Assembly (NCBI RefSeq): GCF_902148845.1
Contig: NC_043761.1
Span: forward strand, 6,647,899 to 6,711,898
Source of the DNA: Salarias fasciatus
Taxonomy: Eukaryota > Chordata > Actinopteri > Blenniiformes > Blenniidae
Direction of reading: 5' to 3'
DNA: 64,000 nt
Shown here: piece by piece, positions 1 through 16,869 of the stretch
Position numbering within the stretch: position 1 is the stretch's first letter
Layout: each line of letters opens with the position of its first letter
Program-made: the position numbers and the translations under genes
Notes under the pieces: generated by a model
Told to the model about the DNA's origin: nothing
Seen by the model: only the letters and a program-made list of their open reading frames with translations
The model's database searches: none

Positions 1-3000
1 TTTGCATGTGGGGCGAGATCCCTGGATGTATCTGACACATACATCTACAGCGGAGCACTTTTCAGAAAATGGAAATTTGAGCCGCATGGATTTCTCCACT
101 GGGGCCTTTTGTTTTTCTGGAAATTATGTGGACAGGTGACAATTTGAATAAAACGCACAGAAACGGCACCATAAATCCATCCAGTCAATGAAAGTATGTC
201 ATTTTTTTTTTTTTAGAATATGCATGGATTTTTATCTCTTATCACTTAGTAGCTTTTGTTTCACACAGAGGTATCATCAACGTATGTTTTCACTTGCAAA
301 AATTTAACTACAGTGACTAATTCTCACATTATAATTCATTAAAAGTATTTACAATACATACACACAGCTAATAAATAACAGTGAATTAAACAAATAAACT
401 TGTTCCTGCATCTTTTTAAGGGAAATTCACACATTTTCACATCATTTCTTACCTTCATTTAATAGCTATTGTGTCATCAAACAATATTAAAGGGCAATTC
501 TTTACAACCAAACATAAATGCATCTAATTATGTCATTTTCACCATCAAGATACATCAAACTGATCCCCTTTTTCTACAAAATAAAATGTCCACATGCTTT
601 TTGAGCAGCAATTAAATAAATATGTTTTTATGCCTTGTTGATGCTGATAAATATTTATTTTTCATATTTAAAAAAATCTAATGACATATTTATCTTGGAA
701 AAAGTGAGAATATCTAAAATGCTACTGTTACGGCGCAAAATAATGTTTGAAACTGCATCACCATAAAACAATTGAAGTAAAATAAGTGTTCCTGGTAATA
801 AAAACAATAATTTTTAATGCTATTTCTCAGATATTGCCAGCTTAAAAAATACTTTCTTTAAGGTAATAATATAGCATTAAATAATGTCTTTATACTGTAT
901 CTAAATCACCGGTGGTCTGTTTTCATAAAACCTGTATATTTATGCTCCGGTTAGTGCAATTAATTTCATTTCTCCTCATAAAATAAGATACATGAAGGTT
1001 TTAAGCATACTTTTCATTATAACTGTGCATAAAATGAGATAAAAAATATATGACTACAGATGGTCATGGATGTTATTTTTCTACAACCAGCATTAAATAC
1101 AGAAAAATATCGATGCTCTGGTTTCTTCCCTTCATTAAAAAAAGGGTGAGGAACTAATAATGTTTTTCACAGAAAATTCAGGTTTTTGGTGAGAGACTGA
1201 TAATTATTCCATTTTGTGTATCATAACTCAGAGAAAGGGATGTATGCAGGTTTTAATACAGCTCTAAAAGTTCTAAGATATCACTGTAAGTCGTGAATCT
1301 ATGACAAAACAATCATAGATTTGTGTTTCTTCCCAAGTAAATGCCATTTCCCAAATAGGGTTTATCTCAAAATTAAATTTATATCTACTGAAAATCAACA
1401 TTGAGAAAGTGGTTATTACCTGAAAGAATTAATGAAGAGGAAACTGTCAGTCTTTTTTAATGATGTAATGAATTTCTCTTGCTGAATCAGGATGTAATAA
1501 TCACAGTTTTTTAAGTTCAAAGTAATGTGAAACTGTAATTTTGTGAATAAAGTGAGAAAATAACAATAGGTAAAATTCATATGCATTCAAATAAATCACC
1601 CAGGGCCTGTGATTCCATTGTTTCTACATATTAGTGTAACATAAATAAGCTCCTGTTTGAGTTATCAGTGCTTCAATGCTAAGTGAAGGATCCTGCAGGT
1701 GTGTGAAGCTCACTGTGAAGACAGACATCGATCGAGTTGAAATGAAAACCCCATTACAGGTCCCACAAGGGGAAATTTAATTTAAGAGAGAGGAAAAAAA
1801 AAAAGAGAGCAAAACTGTAAAAGTTAATGGTTAAATTGGCCCGTGCAGCCTCAGCCTTCACCACAAAGACAGCCCTCGCTGTTCAAATAAACACTGGCTT
1901 TTTTGAGAAGTCCATTTATCTCGGCGTTCAGTTTTAAATATCAACCGACTCGTTTGTGAAGTTCCCCTTTTACTCTTGTTGATATGTGATGGTCTGAGGT
2001 GGAAACAAAGAGGTGGTGTTGCACAGATTACAGTACGGCTCCACCATCAGATTACAGCCCCGGATTTTAATGGGATGTGATTTGCGGCAATAATTTGACT
2101 AATTTTCATTTTTTTTTTTCCCGTTTTTTTTTTTTTTTTTAACTACACTTAATGATATTGTGTGTGTGTGTTTCTGAAACTGCAAGCATGCAAATGTGCT
2201 TGTGTGTGCACTTCATGTGTGTTTCCTGCCCTGTGCAGAAGGCTGATAAAAAAAAAGAAAAGAAAAAAAAAAAACAAAGAACCACAAACTTTTGTCCTGT
2301 CTCCTGCTCCGTCTTTCCCTGTTTCCATTCCATAAATTAAACACCACAACCTGCCGAAGCTGACAGCCGTGAGCTGCTGTGCTGCTGGCGGCCACGTGAG
2401 CCACGTCGGCTCGTTTCATACTGTAAGTCCGAAGAAAGCAAAGATGGAGGCACTTTGGGTTTTTGGTGTCAGTTCTTTTATTGTGTTGTCATGTGATGCG
2501 TTACATTCTGTTGTTTGGTGTTGTCTTTTCGCGTTCTGCTGCATTGTGCTTTGTGAAAGTCATTTTTCATCTGGTGCTGTATGTTGTGGTCTTATTTCAC
2601 GTCTTGTGTTGTGGGACAGGCCCTGACTCACGAAGATCTTGGATGAAGTACACAAAAGTGCACACTAACTGCTCCTCCCTGATGCGTTTCACCTGAACCT
2701 GCTCGTTGTGTGTTCTGGTTGTCATCCTATGCTTCCATGCTTCTGTTTTCTTGTATTCAGTGTCTCTATAACGCGTCTGTGAATCACAGATTTTGGCCAT
2801 GTGTATCAAATGGAGAACTTATTCAAGAAATACAACAAAAAGAGAATGATTCTTCATATCTAGATTAGTATTTTTTTCAATATAAAAGCACTTAACTGAT
2901 TGAAAACATTGTTTTCCCGCTGTTGCAGTTGGAGGTTTGAGAGACTGAAAGAGAGAAAAGGAGAGAAAGCATCAGACAGATAAATCATAAATCGACTCGC

Positions 3001-4570
3001 TGCAGGTGTGATGGAGAATCAGATCAGGAACCTGATCAGTTCTGCTGTCAGGAAGGAGCAGGGAGAGAAAGAACGGAGGAGAAAGTAACTGTTCTGTTAC
3101 TTTATCTCGAGTGAAGTCAAGTTGAATGATCTGTTTATATTATATTATATGATATGATATGATATGATATGATATTATATGATATGATATGATATGATAT
3201 GATATGATATGATATGATATGATATGATATGATATGATATTATATTATATTATATTATATTATATTATATTAAAATAATGAGTGTTGTCTGTTGCTAGGC
3301 TCCTCCATCCTATATGTTCTTTTCATACTTACTTTCTGATAATATGTCAAATATTTACTACCTGTTTGGTCCTTCAGTGCGAGCGGAGACCGAAACTGTT
3401 TGTCTCTGTTTATCTGTGAAGGTGGTAAAGCTGCAGCTGTATTTCTCCAAACAAAGAAGCACTTTCCTTCCCCTTCTCAATTCAATAGCTGCGTGCATGT
3501 TGGCACCAGTGTGGGAACGGCAGGCTGACCGCAACACAGTCTGCCCCATTGTTCTTCTTTATTTACCGGCACTCGATGGAAATCAAGAAGTGTCAAAGCC
3601 ACTCGTGTGTGATTAGGCGATTAAACAGACAGCTGGTGAAACCACAGAGTTATAATCACATAATTGCCATCTATGAGATCATGTTTGTGTCCTGGGTGAC
3701 AAGATCAAGAAAAAAATGAATGGAGGTAACTGGGGAAGATAGTGGCTTTGGTTTTTAGCTTTAAAGGGGGTTTTTTTTTTCTCTTTCGACAATTTAGCCA
3801 ATTCTACCGCCATTAATATGATAAATAACTTAAAGCACTGATAATTCCATTAGTTTAATGGATCATTGTGCAAATCTATATGGGCGAAAGTTGGTCCATG
3901 AAATACTCCAGTTTGACCCGTTAAACACCAAACAATTTGTAAAAATTTAAAAGTAAGCATTGATATTTAAAAAAAAAAAAAAAAAAGATTTCTACACAAA
4001 ACAACCCTGAGACCTGAGCGGAGATATCAGTGATGCTGTCATGAAAGTGTTTGCTGTCAAACTCGCAGCAACAAAGAAAGTCTTTAAATTTGAAATGTAA
4101 TAAGGTAATATTTTACCAGTCAAGATGAAGCTGGATTGAACTAAAATGTGTTTAACACCTCTGTGTTACACTGCGCTGAACCCTGAAGAGCTGAAAGATG
4201 CCCTTTTTGTCAATACTTTCCTCAGAAACCAGCTCCACATTTCAGCCCTGGACACAACAGTCTCTACTGTGACTCTGCTTAAACCTTCTTATATATTTAA
4301 ACGAGCCATTTCAGTTCCCTTTCAAAGGCCCTGTCCTCTCCTAACCCTCCAAACACTTATACAGCACACTGCATGTCCCTTCCTCCATGGATCAGTAGCC
4401 ACATGGAACTGCTATCACCTGATCGGTACTTCCTGTCCCCATCAGCAACATGTTGATATTTGTATTGATTGTATTACTCTCTTACCGCTGAATCCTCCAG
4501 CTCTGGAGCCCTGCAGGATCTTGGCCTTGCTGTTTTCAGCTACAATGAGATGAATCTGCTGAACGTTCCC
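1..4570. other. AT-rich intergenic DNA, no gene recognised
   Basis: No exon with recognisable protein similarity or plausible splice pairing was seen on either strand. The open frames here are short, rich in low-complexity residues, or cross T and A tracts. Apart from a pentanucleotide repeat near 3.1-3.3 kb and SINE-like remnants after 4.57 kb, I see nothing specific. Part of the right-hand end probably lies beyond the 3' end of bcl2l13. Confidence 0.7.
3135..3272. repeat. Pentanucleotide satellite (ATATG/ATATT)n
   Basis: A run of 5-bp units, mainly GATAT with ATTAT variants clustered at both ends, extends over about 140 bp. The pure GATAT core is flanked by TATAT-type units, which suggests array growth from the centre. 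Confidence 0.9.
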
Positions 4571-4574
4571 TGCA

Positions 4575-4680
4575 GTGTCTGACTTCCAGTCGACAGGTTG
4601 TTGGTTTGATTCCCCACCCTGCCCTGTCCATGTGTCTCAGTGTTAATGGATGCTGAAGCAGGTTAAAGTGAAGTCGGTTT
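4575..4680 (+). mobile_element. tRNA-like SINE remnant
   Basis: A stretch near 4604-4618 resembles a degraded tRNA B box (GGTTTGATTCCCC), followed by text typical of teleost tRNA-derived SINEs. It is short and decayed, so the family is not assigned. Confidence 0.45.
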
Positions 4681-4744
4681 ACCTTATAACACCACTTATG
4701 AAATGATTTTCTTCCAAAGTTAGCATGAGAAAGTCATCAGTTTT

Positions 4745-4885
4745 CACAGGTTTCTTCCTGTTAAAAGGGTATTTTTCATGTCCTTCATTGCCTTTGCTTG
4801 CTCATGTAGAGTTGATGCCTTGAAATGAATGTTGTATTTGGCTCTATAGAAATGAAATTGTATTGAATCGAAAATGAAGGAATAG
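4745..4885 (+). mobile_element. Teleost dispersed repeat, 3' part
   Basis: The phrase TTTCTTCCTGTTAAAAGGG, a later GCTTGCTCATG, and the terminal GGCTCTATAGAAATGAAATTG are all typical of one very common teleost repeat. The element around 11.84-12.08 kb carries the same phrases in the opposite orientation, which supports a dispersed family. Confidence 0.7.
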
Positions 4886-4934
4886 TTGCGCAGAAATATG
4901 CTTAACTGTAAAAGGTGAATTGTAGCCTCAAATC

Positions 4935-4940
4935 TTTATT
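4935..4940 (-). terminator. Candidate polyadenylation signal of bcl2l13
   Basis: An AATAAA on the minus strand lies about 430 bp downstream of the bcl2l13 stop codon. No transcript evidence is available, and other weaker signals could be used instead. Confidence 0.4.
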
Positions 4941-5370
4941 TTCATCCATGTATGTATGTGACTCTGATTTATGTGGTTCGGAGCAAAAAGACAGAAAACT
5001 AACAGTGAATATTTGAAAGAAGAAGAATTGACAAGTAATTTTTCTCCTGTTGTTTTTTCCTGATGTGGAAAACAAAAAGACACTCACACACAAAGAGACA
5101 CTGAAGAAGTAACGGGATTTCTTTTGAAATTGTACTTTACATTGTGGTTTTTTTTTTACATTCCAGGTTTGTGTTTTAATGGTTTTGACTCCTCAGAAAT
5201 GAACGGTAGAACGAAGGCCATGAGCTCTGCTGAGAGCTGAGGTAGCACGAATTTAAAAATCTGCTGAAGGTGTCTATCGATGAAAAGTAGCGTCAGAGTT
5301 GCGTCCAGAAGCGGAATATTATCCTGTGGAACAGAGTTAGAAGCAGAGGAGGCCGGAGCGGGGTGTGTTT

Positions 5371-6255
5371 CTACTTTCTGCAGTAGACCACGGCGCCGTA
5401 CGCCACCACCCCGACCACGGCGACTAAAGCGGCGCCTCCACACAGCAGCTCGGTGGAGGTGAGGGGTTTGGTCTCAGGAGCGGGCGGCGGCGGCGGTGGC
5501 TCCGGCTTCTCCGCCGCCGCCTGCGACTCTTTCTCTGAATGTTCGTCTGAGAGGGGAACCTGTGAGAAGCGTAGCTGTTCTGGGCTCGCTGCCGGAGGCT
5601 CGGCCGCCATCGCTGACAGGATGGCGGGAGGGAGGAGGCCCTGAGACGGGTACGGCTCCTCCGCTTCGGAGGTGGTGGTGGAAGGGACCGGCGTGGAGGT
5701 GGTGGAGGGCGGATGGAGCTTGACGATAGGCAGAGGAGGCAGAGCCATCGGGGGAACCACGTGGCGGAACTCCACCGGCTCCCTCTCCCTGCGCGGCTCC
5801 TCCGCCGACACCAGGAGCTCCTCAGTTTCTGGAGCGTGGAGGTCCTGCTCCTCCTCCCGGAGCGCCACCAGCTCCCTCTCCCCGCCCAACACGCTCAGCA
5901 CGCTGGTCTGCATCTCGTCTTCCTCTTCCTCCTCCTCCCCCGTCCTCCCCCGGCTCTCCGCCTCCTCCAGCATCTCGGCCTCCTCCCGCTCCAGGTGCAC
6001 CATGTCGGAGTTGGAGGAGTGGTTCTCCTCTGCCGCCAGCGCCGCCCCGTCGCTGCTGTCCAGGCTCTTGGCGTCCTCCGGGTCCACGTCGCCCATGGTG
6101 GACCAGGACTCCGCCAGCAGGCTCTCGCTCTGCCAGGGCCCGGGGCTCTCGGCGTGGCTCAGGGGCAGAGTGGCAGCGGGGCCGGGGCTGCCTCCTCCTC
6201 CATCCCCCCTGCCGGACTCCACTGGGGCTTTTCCCTCCAGACTGAAGGCTGGCTG
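5371..6255 (-). CDS. bcl2l13: Bcl-2-like protein 13, terminal exon
   Basis: This is the last coding exon of BCL2L13, a tail-anchored mitochondrial outer-membrane protein involved in mitophagy and apoptosis. About 294 codons follow a minus-strand acceptor (TGCAG, exon from 6255) and begin QPAFSLEG, matching the human FSLE junction. Blocks shared with the human protein as I remember it are PWQSESL, DPEDAKSLDSS and NHSSNSDMVHLEREE. A Glu-rich stretch, a Pro-rich linker and a C-terminal hydrophobic anchor ending YCRK follow. The LC3-interacting position reads W-S-T-M where human has W-Q-Q-I. I could not find the upstream exons carrying the BH-like domains between here and atp6v1e1, although the gene should start head-to-head with that gene. 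The frame stays open upstream to 6303, so an alternative N-terminus is possible. Identity is confident; completeness is not. Confidence 0.9.
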   Translation of the reverse strand, partial: QPAFSLEGKAPVESGRGDGGGGSPGPAATLPLSHAESPGPWQSESLLAESWSTMGDVDPEDAKSLDSSDGAALAAEENHSSNSDMVHLEREEAEMLEEAESRGRTGEEEEEEDEMQTSVLSVLGGERELVALREEEQDLHAPETEELLVSAEEPRREREPVEFRHVVPPMALPPLPIVKLHPPSTTSTPVPSTTTSEAEEPYPSQGLLPPAILSAMAAEPPAASPEQLRFSQVPLSDEHSEKESQAAAEKPEPPPPPPAPETKPLTSTELLCGGAALVAVVGVVAYGAVVYCRK

Positions 6256-7404
6256 CTGCAGACACAGACCATAAAGCATGCTGAGCTGCTCAAGCCGTAG
6301 CATTTACAATGTTAATATATAAATCTTATCTTCTATTCAATGCCTTTCGCTCTTCATATGGCTATTTCAACACTCAGGTGTTAAAGAATATCTTTCACCT
6401 GTTGAAGACAAAACTTAAGGCAAGAAAAGGAGCAACTGGCAAATCGTCACATTACACCATGTGCAAAGATGTGTTACATTATGCACTCGTGATTTTATTC
6501 CATGGTGAATCTATCATTATGAGTTGCTACACATAATAAGAAATGCACTTTGAAGGTAGGAAATGGTTTAAATTGACACTGATGTTCATACTTGGAAATT
6601 TCTCATAAAATATTTACAAAGTCACACAAAGAGGGACGGTAAGGCCACACGAAATGCAACACTATATATTTAAAGAATAACCATTCTAAAAAGTTTGATC
6701 TTTTAATTGTTCAGAATAAACTTATCAAAATTACTTTAGTTCAACCTTTTATCAGCAACATCTCTATTTCTTCCTGTTCTTCCAAACATCAAGAGTCATT
6801 AATCAAGTTGTTTTCATTTAAAGTCTGAAATATTAAACCCAATAAGACAAAGTGAGCAGAACTTTAGAAATAAGCACACAAACACACTTTCTGGTGAACT
6901 ACGCTATGAGTCTAGTTAGTCAGTATTTAAGTTTCTCGTCAGCGTCCTAGTGTGTCCTCTCTCTGCAGTTCATTGTGGCTTTGTGGAGAAAGTTAATGAT
7001 AATGTGTAACACGGCCACAGATGCCTGCCGTTAACGTCTATTTTTACTTGTTCTCAGTGACATCAGTGACGGCTGGGATTGGAAAAAGTTGCTCACTGGA
7101 CGCTCCATACTGCAGCGGCTGTGCCTATGTATAGCTTCAACCTGCATATCTTACTATGTTTAGGCGCTATATGCATCTCCATCTGTCGGCCCAGAGTGGA
7201 AGATAGTTCATTACTTTCACACGGTGTAAATATTGGTAAAGAAAAAGAGAAGAAAACAGTTCTAACAGTTTCTCATTTTTGTCTGGAACACCAGTAGCCA
7301 TGCAGCCTAACCCTTGCTCTTATTGCTGCTGGAGTTTTGACCTTTAAATTAATCCGAATTTCTAGAGAAAAAGCATTTCTAATCACAGAAAACCCAGCAT
7401 GCTT

Positions 7405-7695
7405 TTATATCTGCATAAATTCTGCCCAAATACTACCTCTTGGCTGTGAAGGTGACCCTCCTGTGTGTGTGACGTGTCTCAGCTTTGCCCCAGCGAAACG
7501 CTTTACCCACATGCCAGTCCCAGAATAGATTTTTTTCAACACTTGCTCCACTACCGATGCTGTGTCACGTTCACAATCCTCAAGCAGCCTCTCCAGGGCT
7601 CCAGCAACTGTTACGGCTGCTCTTGTGAATTCACAAATCAGAGCAGGGTCACTCATGATTATGAGGAAATAAATAGTGACCCAATCGGGGATCAA
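7405..7695 (-). other. Unassigned open frame with protein-like segment
   Basis: The 96-residue frame contains SDPALICEFTRAAVTVAGAL followed by an acidic segment and VVEQVLKKI. That part, about 7522-7659, reads like an amphipathic helical domain and not random translation. I do not recognise it. It does not match the expected BCL2L13 exons. It may be a remnant of a transposon-derived or captured gene, or chance. Confidence 0.25.
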
Positions 7696-8452
7696 TTCTA
7701 TTTAAAAAATACAATTCACAAAGATTTAACAGATGCAATGCCAATACTGAAGCAATAAAAATACATCTTCTTGGAATTTTCATACTTAGATTACCTTTAA
7801 TATACTGTCAACAGTCTGACGATATATAAAATTAATGTTCTGTGACCTTTAAATTAGAAAAAAACAAAACTAAATAATCAAAGACAAATTAAAAGAAGGT
7901 TCAAAGAAGGGTATGTAGAACATGCTTGGTAATAAATTAAATACCTGAAGTATTGCCTGTAAAATATCACCCTAAAGTTGATTTACCAGAATTTTATGCA
8001 GTGTGTATTTACTATACAGTTAATTCCTGAATTTAGTTTTACTCGTGCTAATAACAATTTAAGTTGCATGAAAATGCAAGAGCATGTTTTGGGGATATAA
8101 ATAGTGCAGAGAACAAGAATAGCGTCACTTCAGTGTCATTTCTTTTAACATAAGTCTTCACAGTGGTGTTGAAAACTGGAACATTGTTTCTTCAGTGTTG
8201 CCTCGGAGACAAAAGCAAACATCTCTTCTGCCCGTTGTGCAACAGTTTGCTAATTTTTGTCCACTGAAAGTCTGAAAGGGGCTGGATTATACATTTCTGT
8301 CACACATCTGTGTCATGATTATGAGAATCTCTCTGTGTTTTTCAGATGTAGACTGGAAAATACTTTTTGCTCCCAACTTGCAATCATGTTGTTTGTCCAG
8401 GCTTTGTGAAACTTGTAGGCCCTGGCCAGGGTTACTAAACACTTTAAGCCTT

Positions 8453-8493
8453 TCACACACACACACACACACACACGCACACACACACACAAA
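8453..8493. repeat. (CA)n microsatellite
   Basis: About 40 bp of CA dinucleotides, interrupted once by CG. Confidence 0.9.
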
Positions 8494-9090
8494 TACGTGC
8501 TGAGCCTCGTCTGTGTCCCTGCCTGCAATCAACCATTTCTGCTCAGTGATCCACCTTCTCTTAATGTCCTACTTGAGTAATTGGATTCCCATTGATCCCA
8601 GCCTGACCATAACAGACTCGTGGAGAAGTAAGAGCAAGCAGCAACATTCACTGTGTTTTCTTCTGTTTAAATGTGCGACAAAGACAGAAATCAAACACCA
8701 CAGCTGAGCAAAGGTCAGAGCTCAATGTCAAAAGTGAGAGAACCGGTGGCTTAGACAGACCAGCTCCTCTAATTCAGGATTAAATGTCATTCTATTAACA
8801 TGAACCTTCTAACACCAACACCTTTACAGTTATTACACCTGTAAATCTACAAAACTCAGTTGTATCCTTCATTTACCCACTGAGAGAGATTTCTGTTTTT
8901 TTTAATACATGACTAGAAAGGAAAAGCAACATCCCAGCATACCTGCGTCCTCCGAGTTCGGTGCTGGAGGAGACGAGAAGCGGATCAAAGTGTGACGTGC
9001 ACTCAGACCCAAAGATACAAATCAAACAGACAGGCAGACATGCATGCTGGAGCTGACACCAGAATAACAAGGTGCACAAGCTGTTCAAAA

Positions 9091-9155
9091 GTCTCCCTCT
9101 CTCACTCTCTGCCTCTCTCTCTCCCTCTCTCTCTCTCCCTCTCTCTCCCTCTCAC
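9091..9155. repeat. (CT)n-rich tract
   Basis: An interrupted CT/CCTCT microsatellite of about 65 bp. Confidence 0.85.
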
Positions 9156-9915
9156 CCACCCCATTTCCCAAATCCATGACATAACAGTTGGCTGGAGAAG
9201 TCAGTGGTGACACTGCTGTCTATCCAGAGTAGGAAAAAGTACAAATGAAGGAGGTAAACAGTAGAAAGCGTGACACTGAGTCCCACATGAGGCTTTGACG
9301 TGTGTTCCCAAGGCCTCTCAAAGGTCAACAGATGTCTGTAGGGAGAGTTTTTAGTGCAGGTAAACAGTCTGTGGAGTTCCTGAGCTGTCAAACAGCAGAT
9401 TATCAGTCACTCAGACCAGTGTGCACGGTGTGAGCTGGTGACACCGAGTGGAAAATGCATGCCAGACAGGCAGAGGAGAGCTATTTCTAAAGCTGAGCAA
9501 CTGTTAGTTCCCTCTGCTGGCAGGACACGTCACAAGGCTGGAACCTGTACTGACAGTTACATCCCATTTCTGCAATTTATAGGATATGCTGCTTATTTGA
9601 TTTTTTTTTATATGGAATCTATACATACTATAAGACATTTATATATATTCAAAAGATTTTAAAAGTTCTTTTGAGATTTCATTAAACAAGTTTTGCTTCT
9701 GGCCACAATTAAAAAAAAAAAAAAAACTTAAGCCAATCTAATGATCCTGTTGAAACAACACTGAACTTTTTAAGTCATTAGTCACAGATTACTCAATCAC
9801 AGAGACCATATGGGCATAAATGAAGGAAATGTGTTCCTTCAAGTAGTAATAAAATGACACATTCATGTTAAAATTCACTGATTGGATGAGTAGCCTGTTG
9901 GAAATATTATGAAAG

Positions 9916-10318
9916 ATTATCCATCCATCATCTTCAGTAGCGCTTTACCCTTTGCAGGGATGTGTGTTGGATATTGGTCTGTAACTGGATCAAAAGTAGA
10001 CTTTTTATGAACAGGTTTAATAACAGCAACCTTAAAGACCTGCGGTACAAAGCCTGCACAAAGTCAATCCCAGCCACAGTAACTATAGTTGAGGGCGGGA
10101 TATACTCTGGACAGGTCGCCAGGTCGTCACTGGACGAACACACTACAGACAGCCACATATCTCGGGGAAAATTCAAGTCACCAGCTAACCTCATGCATGT
10201 TTGTGGACCGTGGGATGAAACCAGTGTACCTGAAGAAACCTGCACATATGGAGAATGTACAAACCCCACACAGAAAGATCCAGCTGGTATTTAAATCCAA
10301 GAAGAAGAAAAGGGTTTA
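9916..10318 (+). mobile_element. Decayed teleost SINE/LINE-tail repeat
   Basis: It begins with CCATCCATCATCTTC and continues with phrases typical of a very abundant fish repeat: a GGGCGGGATATACTCTGGACAGG segment, TCATGCATGTTTGTGGACCG, and CAAACCCCACACAGAAAGATC. The copy is strongly diverged and has no coding capacity. Related fragments lie near 11.74, 37.9 and 54.1 kb. Confidence 0.75.
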
Positions 10319-10785
10319 AATGACCTTAATCTGCTGACAGACCTTTTTCTCATTTCACAAAATCCAATAGTGGACATATATAAGCACAGTGTGATGCATG
10401 ACTAAATGTATGAATCATTTGTCCTTTTGGAAAGAAAAAGAACAAGCCTTAATATTTCACCTAAGTATTTTAGGAACATGGCTCGAATATTTTTATTTTC
10501 ATGTGGAGAATGATTGGATAGAACGATTTCCCCTGTAGGTCTATCTGTTTGGACCAAGCAAGTTAGTTTGGTTAATATATGGAGAGAATCAATATTTCAA
10601 ATAGAAGTGGGATTTTTGCAGATTTATTTCAGCCATTTTATTTTAAATATATTACTCTAATTTGTGAAATTAAAAAATCCAAAGGTCAATCTCACCATTT
10701 TCATAAGCGTTCGTAAGAATAATAAATAGATTTGAAGAATGAAATAGAAATAAACAGGAAGAGCGTCTCTTTTATACTCGATCCT

Positions 10786-10905
10786 GATTGGCTCGTATAC
10801 CGGAAGTAAACATCACGTGATTCCGCACATCAGCTGATCCTCCGTCTTTACGAGTCACGACTGCAGCGATTAATTCATCCCATTTCCTCTTCGATTTCAC
10901 GGTAA
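10786..10905 (+). promoter_or_regulatory. atp6v1e1 promoter and 5' UTR exon (probably bidirectional)
   Basis: The block holds an inverted CCAAT box (GATTGGCT, ATTGG at 10787-10791), an ETS site (ACCGGAAGT, 10799-10807) and TCACGTGA at 10813-10820. The last fits the core of the CLEAR/TFEB element known at lysosomal and V-ATPase genes. A donor GGTAAG at 10901 and an acceptor TTAG before 11022 suggest a short non-coding first exon. bcl2l13 is expected to start in the opposite direction here, as in human. Site functions are inferred. Confidence 0.6.
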
Positions 10906-11050
10906 GAACTCTTCGATTTAAATCGTTCATCTCACAGTTTTGCTGTTTTCACCACTGTTCTCCTCTACCACGCAGTGTTTTTCACACATCGTCGTGTTTT
11001 GATCGTGTTTTTGCTCGTTAGGCCCGAGCGGACCTCTGACAGCTCCCACC

Positions 11051-16305
<5,255 letters not shown>

Positions 16306-16845
16306 GAGCCTCGCCGCGTCCCAGACCAACACTCCCCCCTCCCCAACGTCTTATTTTTTTATTTTGTCGTCATCCCTCGGTCTGTGAAATGAAACTTCCG
16401 TGTTGCTGTATTTTCCCGTGACGGAGGCCGAGCAGATGTGCGCGGCTGCTCCGCCCTCCTCCGAGGGTGTCCGTTCACACCGATTGGTCGCCCCGTAATC
16501 GGATCAGCCTTCACACAAACGCGCAGTGTTCATCGCACTAAGTTCATTGCTATAAGCTGCATGAGGCATTGTGCTGCTGTAATGAGTGTCTGCTCCGACC
16601 AATCACCGAGGAGAGAATATCAGAAACAAACACGACCTTACAGTTAATTTATTGATGTTACCTCAGCTGTACTTTATTAAAGGAGTGGCTGATTTCATTC
16701 CAGAGGTTGTGCTGTATGTATATGAGGCTTCCAGATTAAATTATACACATGAGTGGTTGTTGTTTTGTTCTTGTTTGTGTGTTTTCTTTTTTGTTTTTTG
16801 ATTGTGTCTCAAACTGAAAATGTTACAATGTGGGAAATATAAAAC

Positions 16846-16851
16846 AATAAA
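16846..16851 (+). terminator. atp6v1e1 polyadenylation signal
   Basis: AATAAA lies about 540 bp after the stop codon. It is the first canonical signal in the 3' UTR. Confidence 0.7.
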
Positions 16852-16869
16852 AGCCTGAATCCTTACCTT

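Larger units (their letters stand above)
6304..10770. other. Presumed bcl2l13 intronic/upstream DNA, no exon recognised
   Basis: This 4.5 kb should hold the remaining bcl2l13 exons on the minus strand, but I found none of the conserved blocks (for example the GFHYETKYVVLSYLG block at the human N-terminus). It contains a CA microsatellite, a CT-rich tract, a decayed dispersed repeat at its right end, and one 7.5-7.7 kb minus-strand open frame with protein-like composition. Confidence 0.6.

Noticed and set aside
4146-4553. 135-codon forward open frame
   Set aside because: No domain, no signal for splicing, Leu/Pro/Cys-rich translation of ordinary DNA next to SINE debris; probably chance.
4604-4618. 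B-box-like tRNA promoter piece
   Set aside because: No complete cloverleaf can be drawn, so it is a SINE remnant and not a tRNA gene.
5672-6300. Long forward frames opposite the bcl2l13 exon
   Set aside because: They are antisense shadows of a GC-rich, Glu-rich coding exon (Ser/Leu-rich translations).
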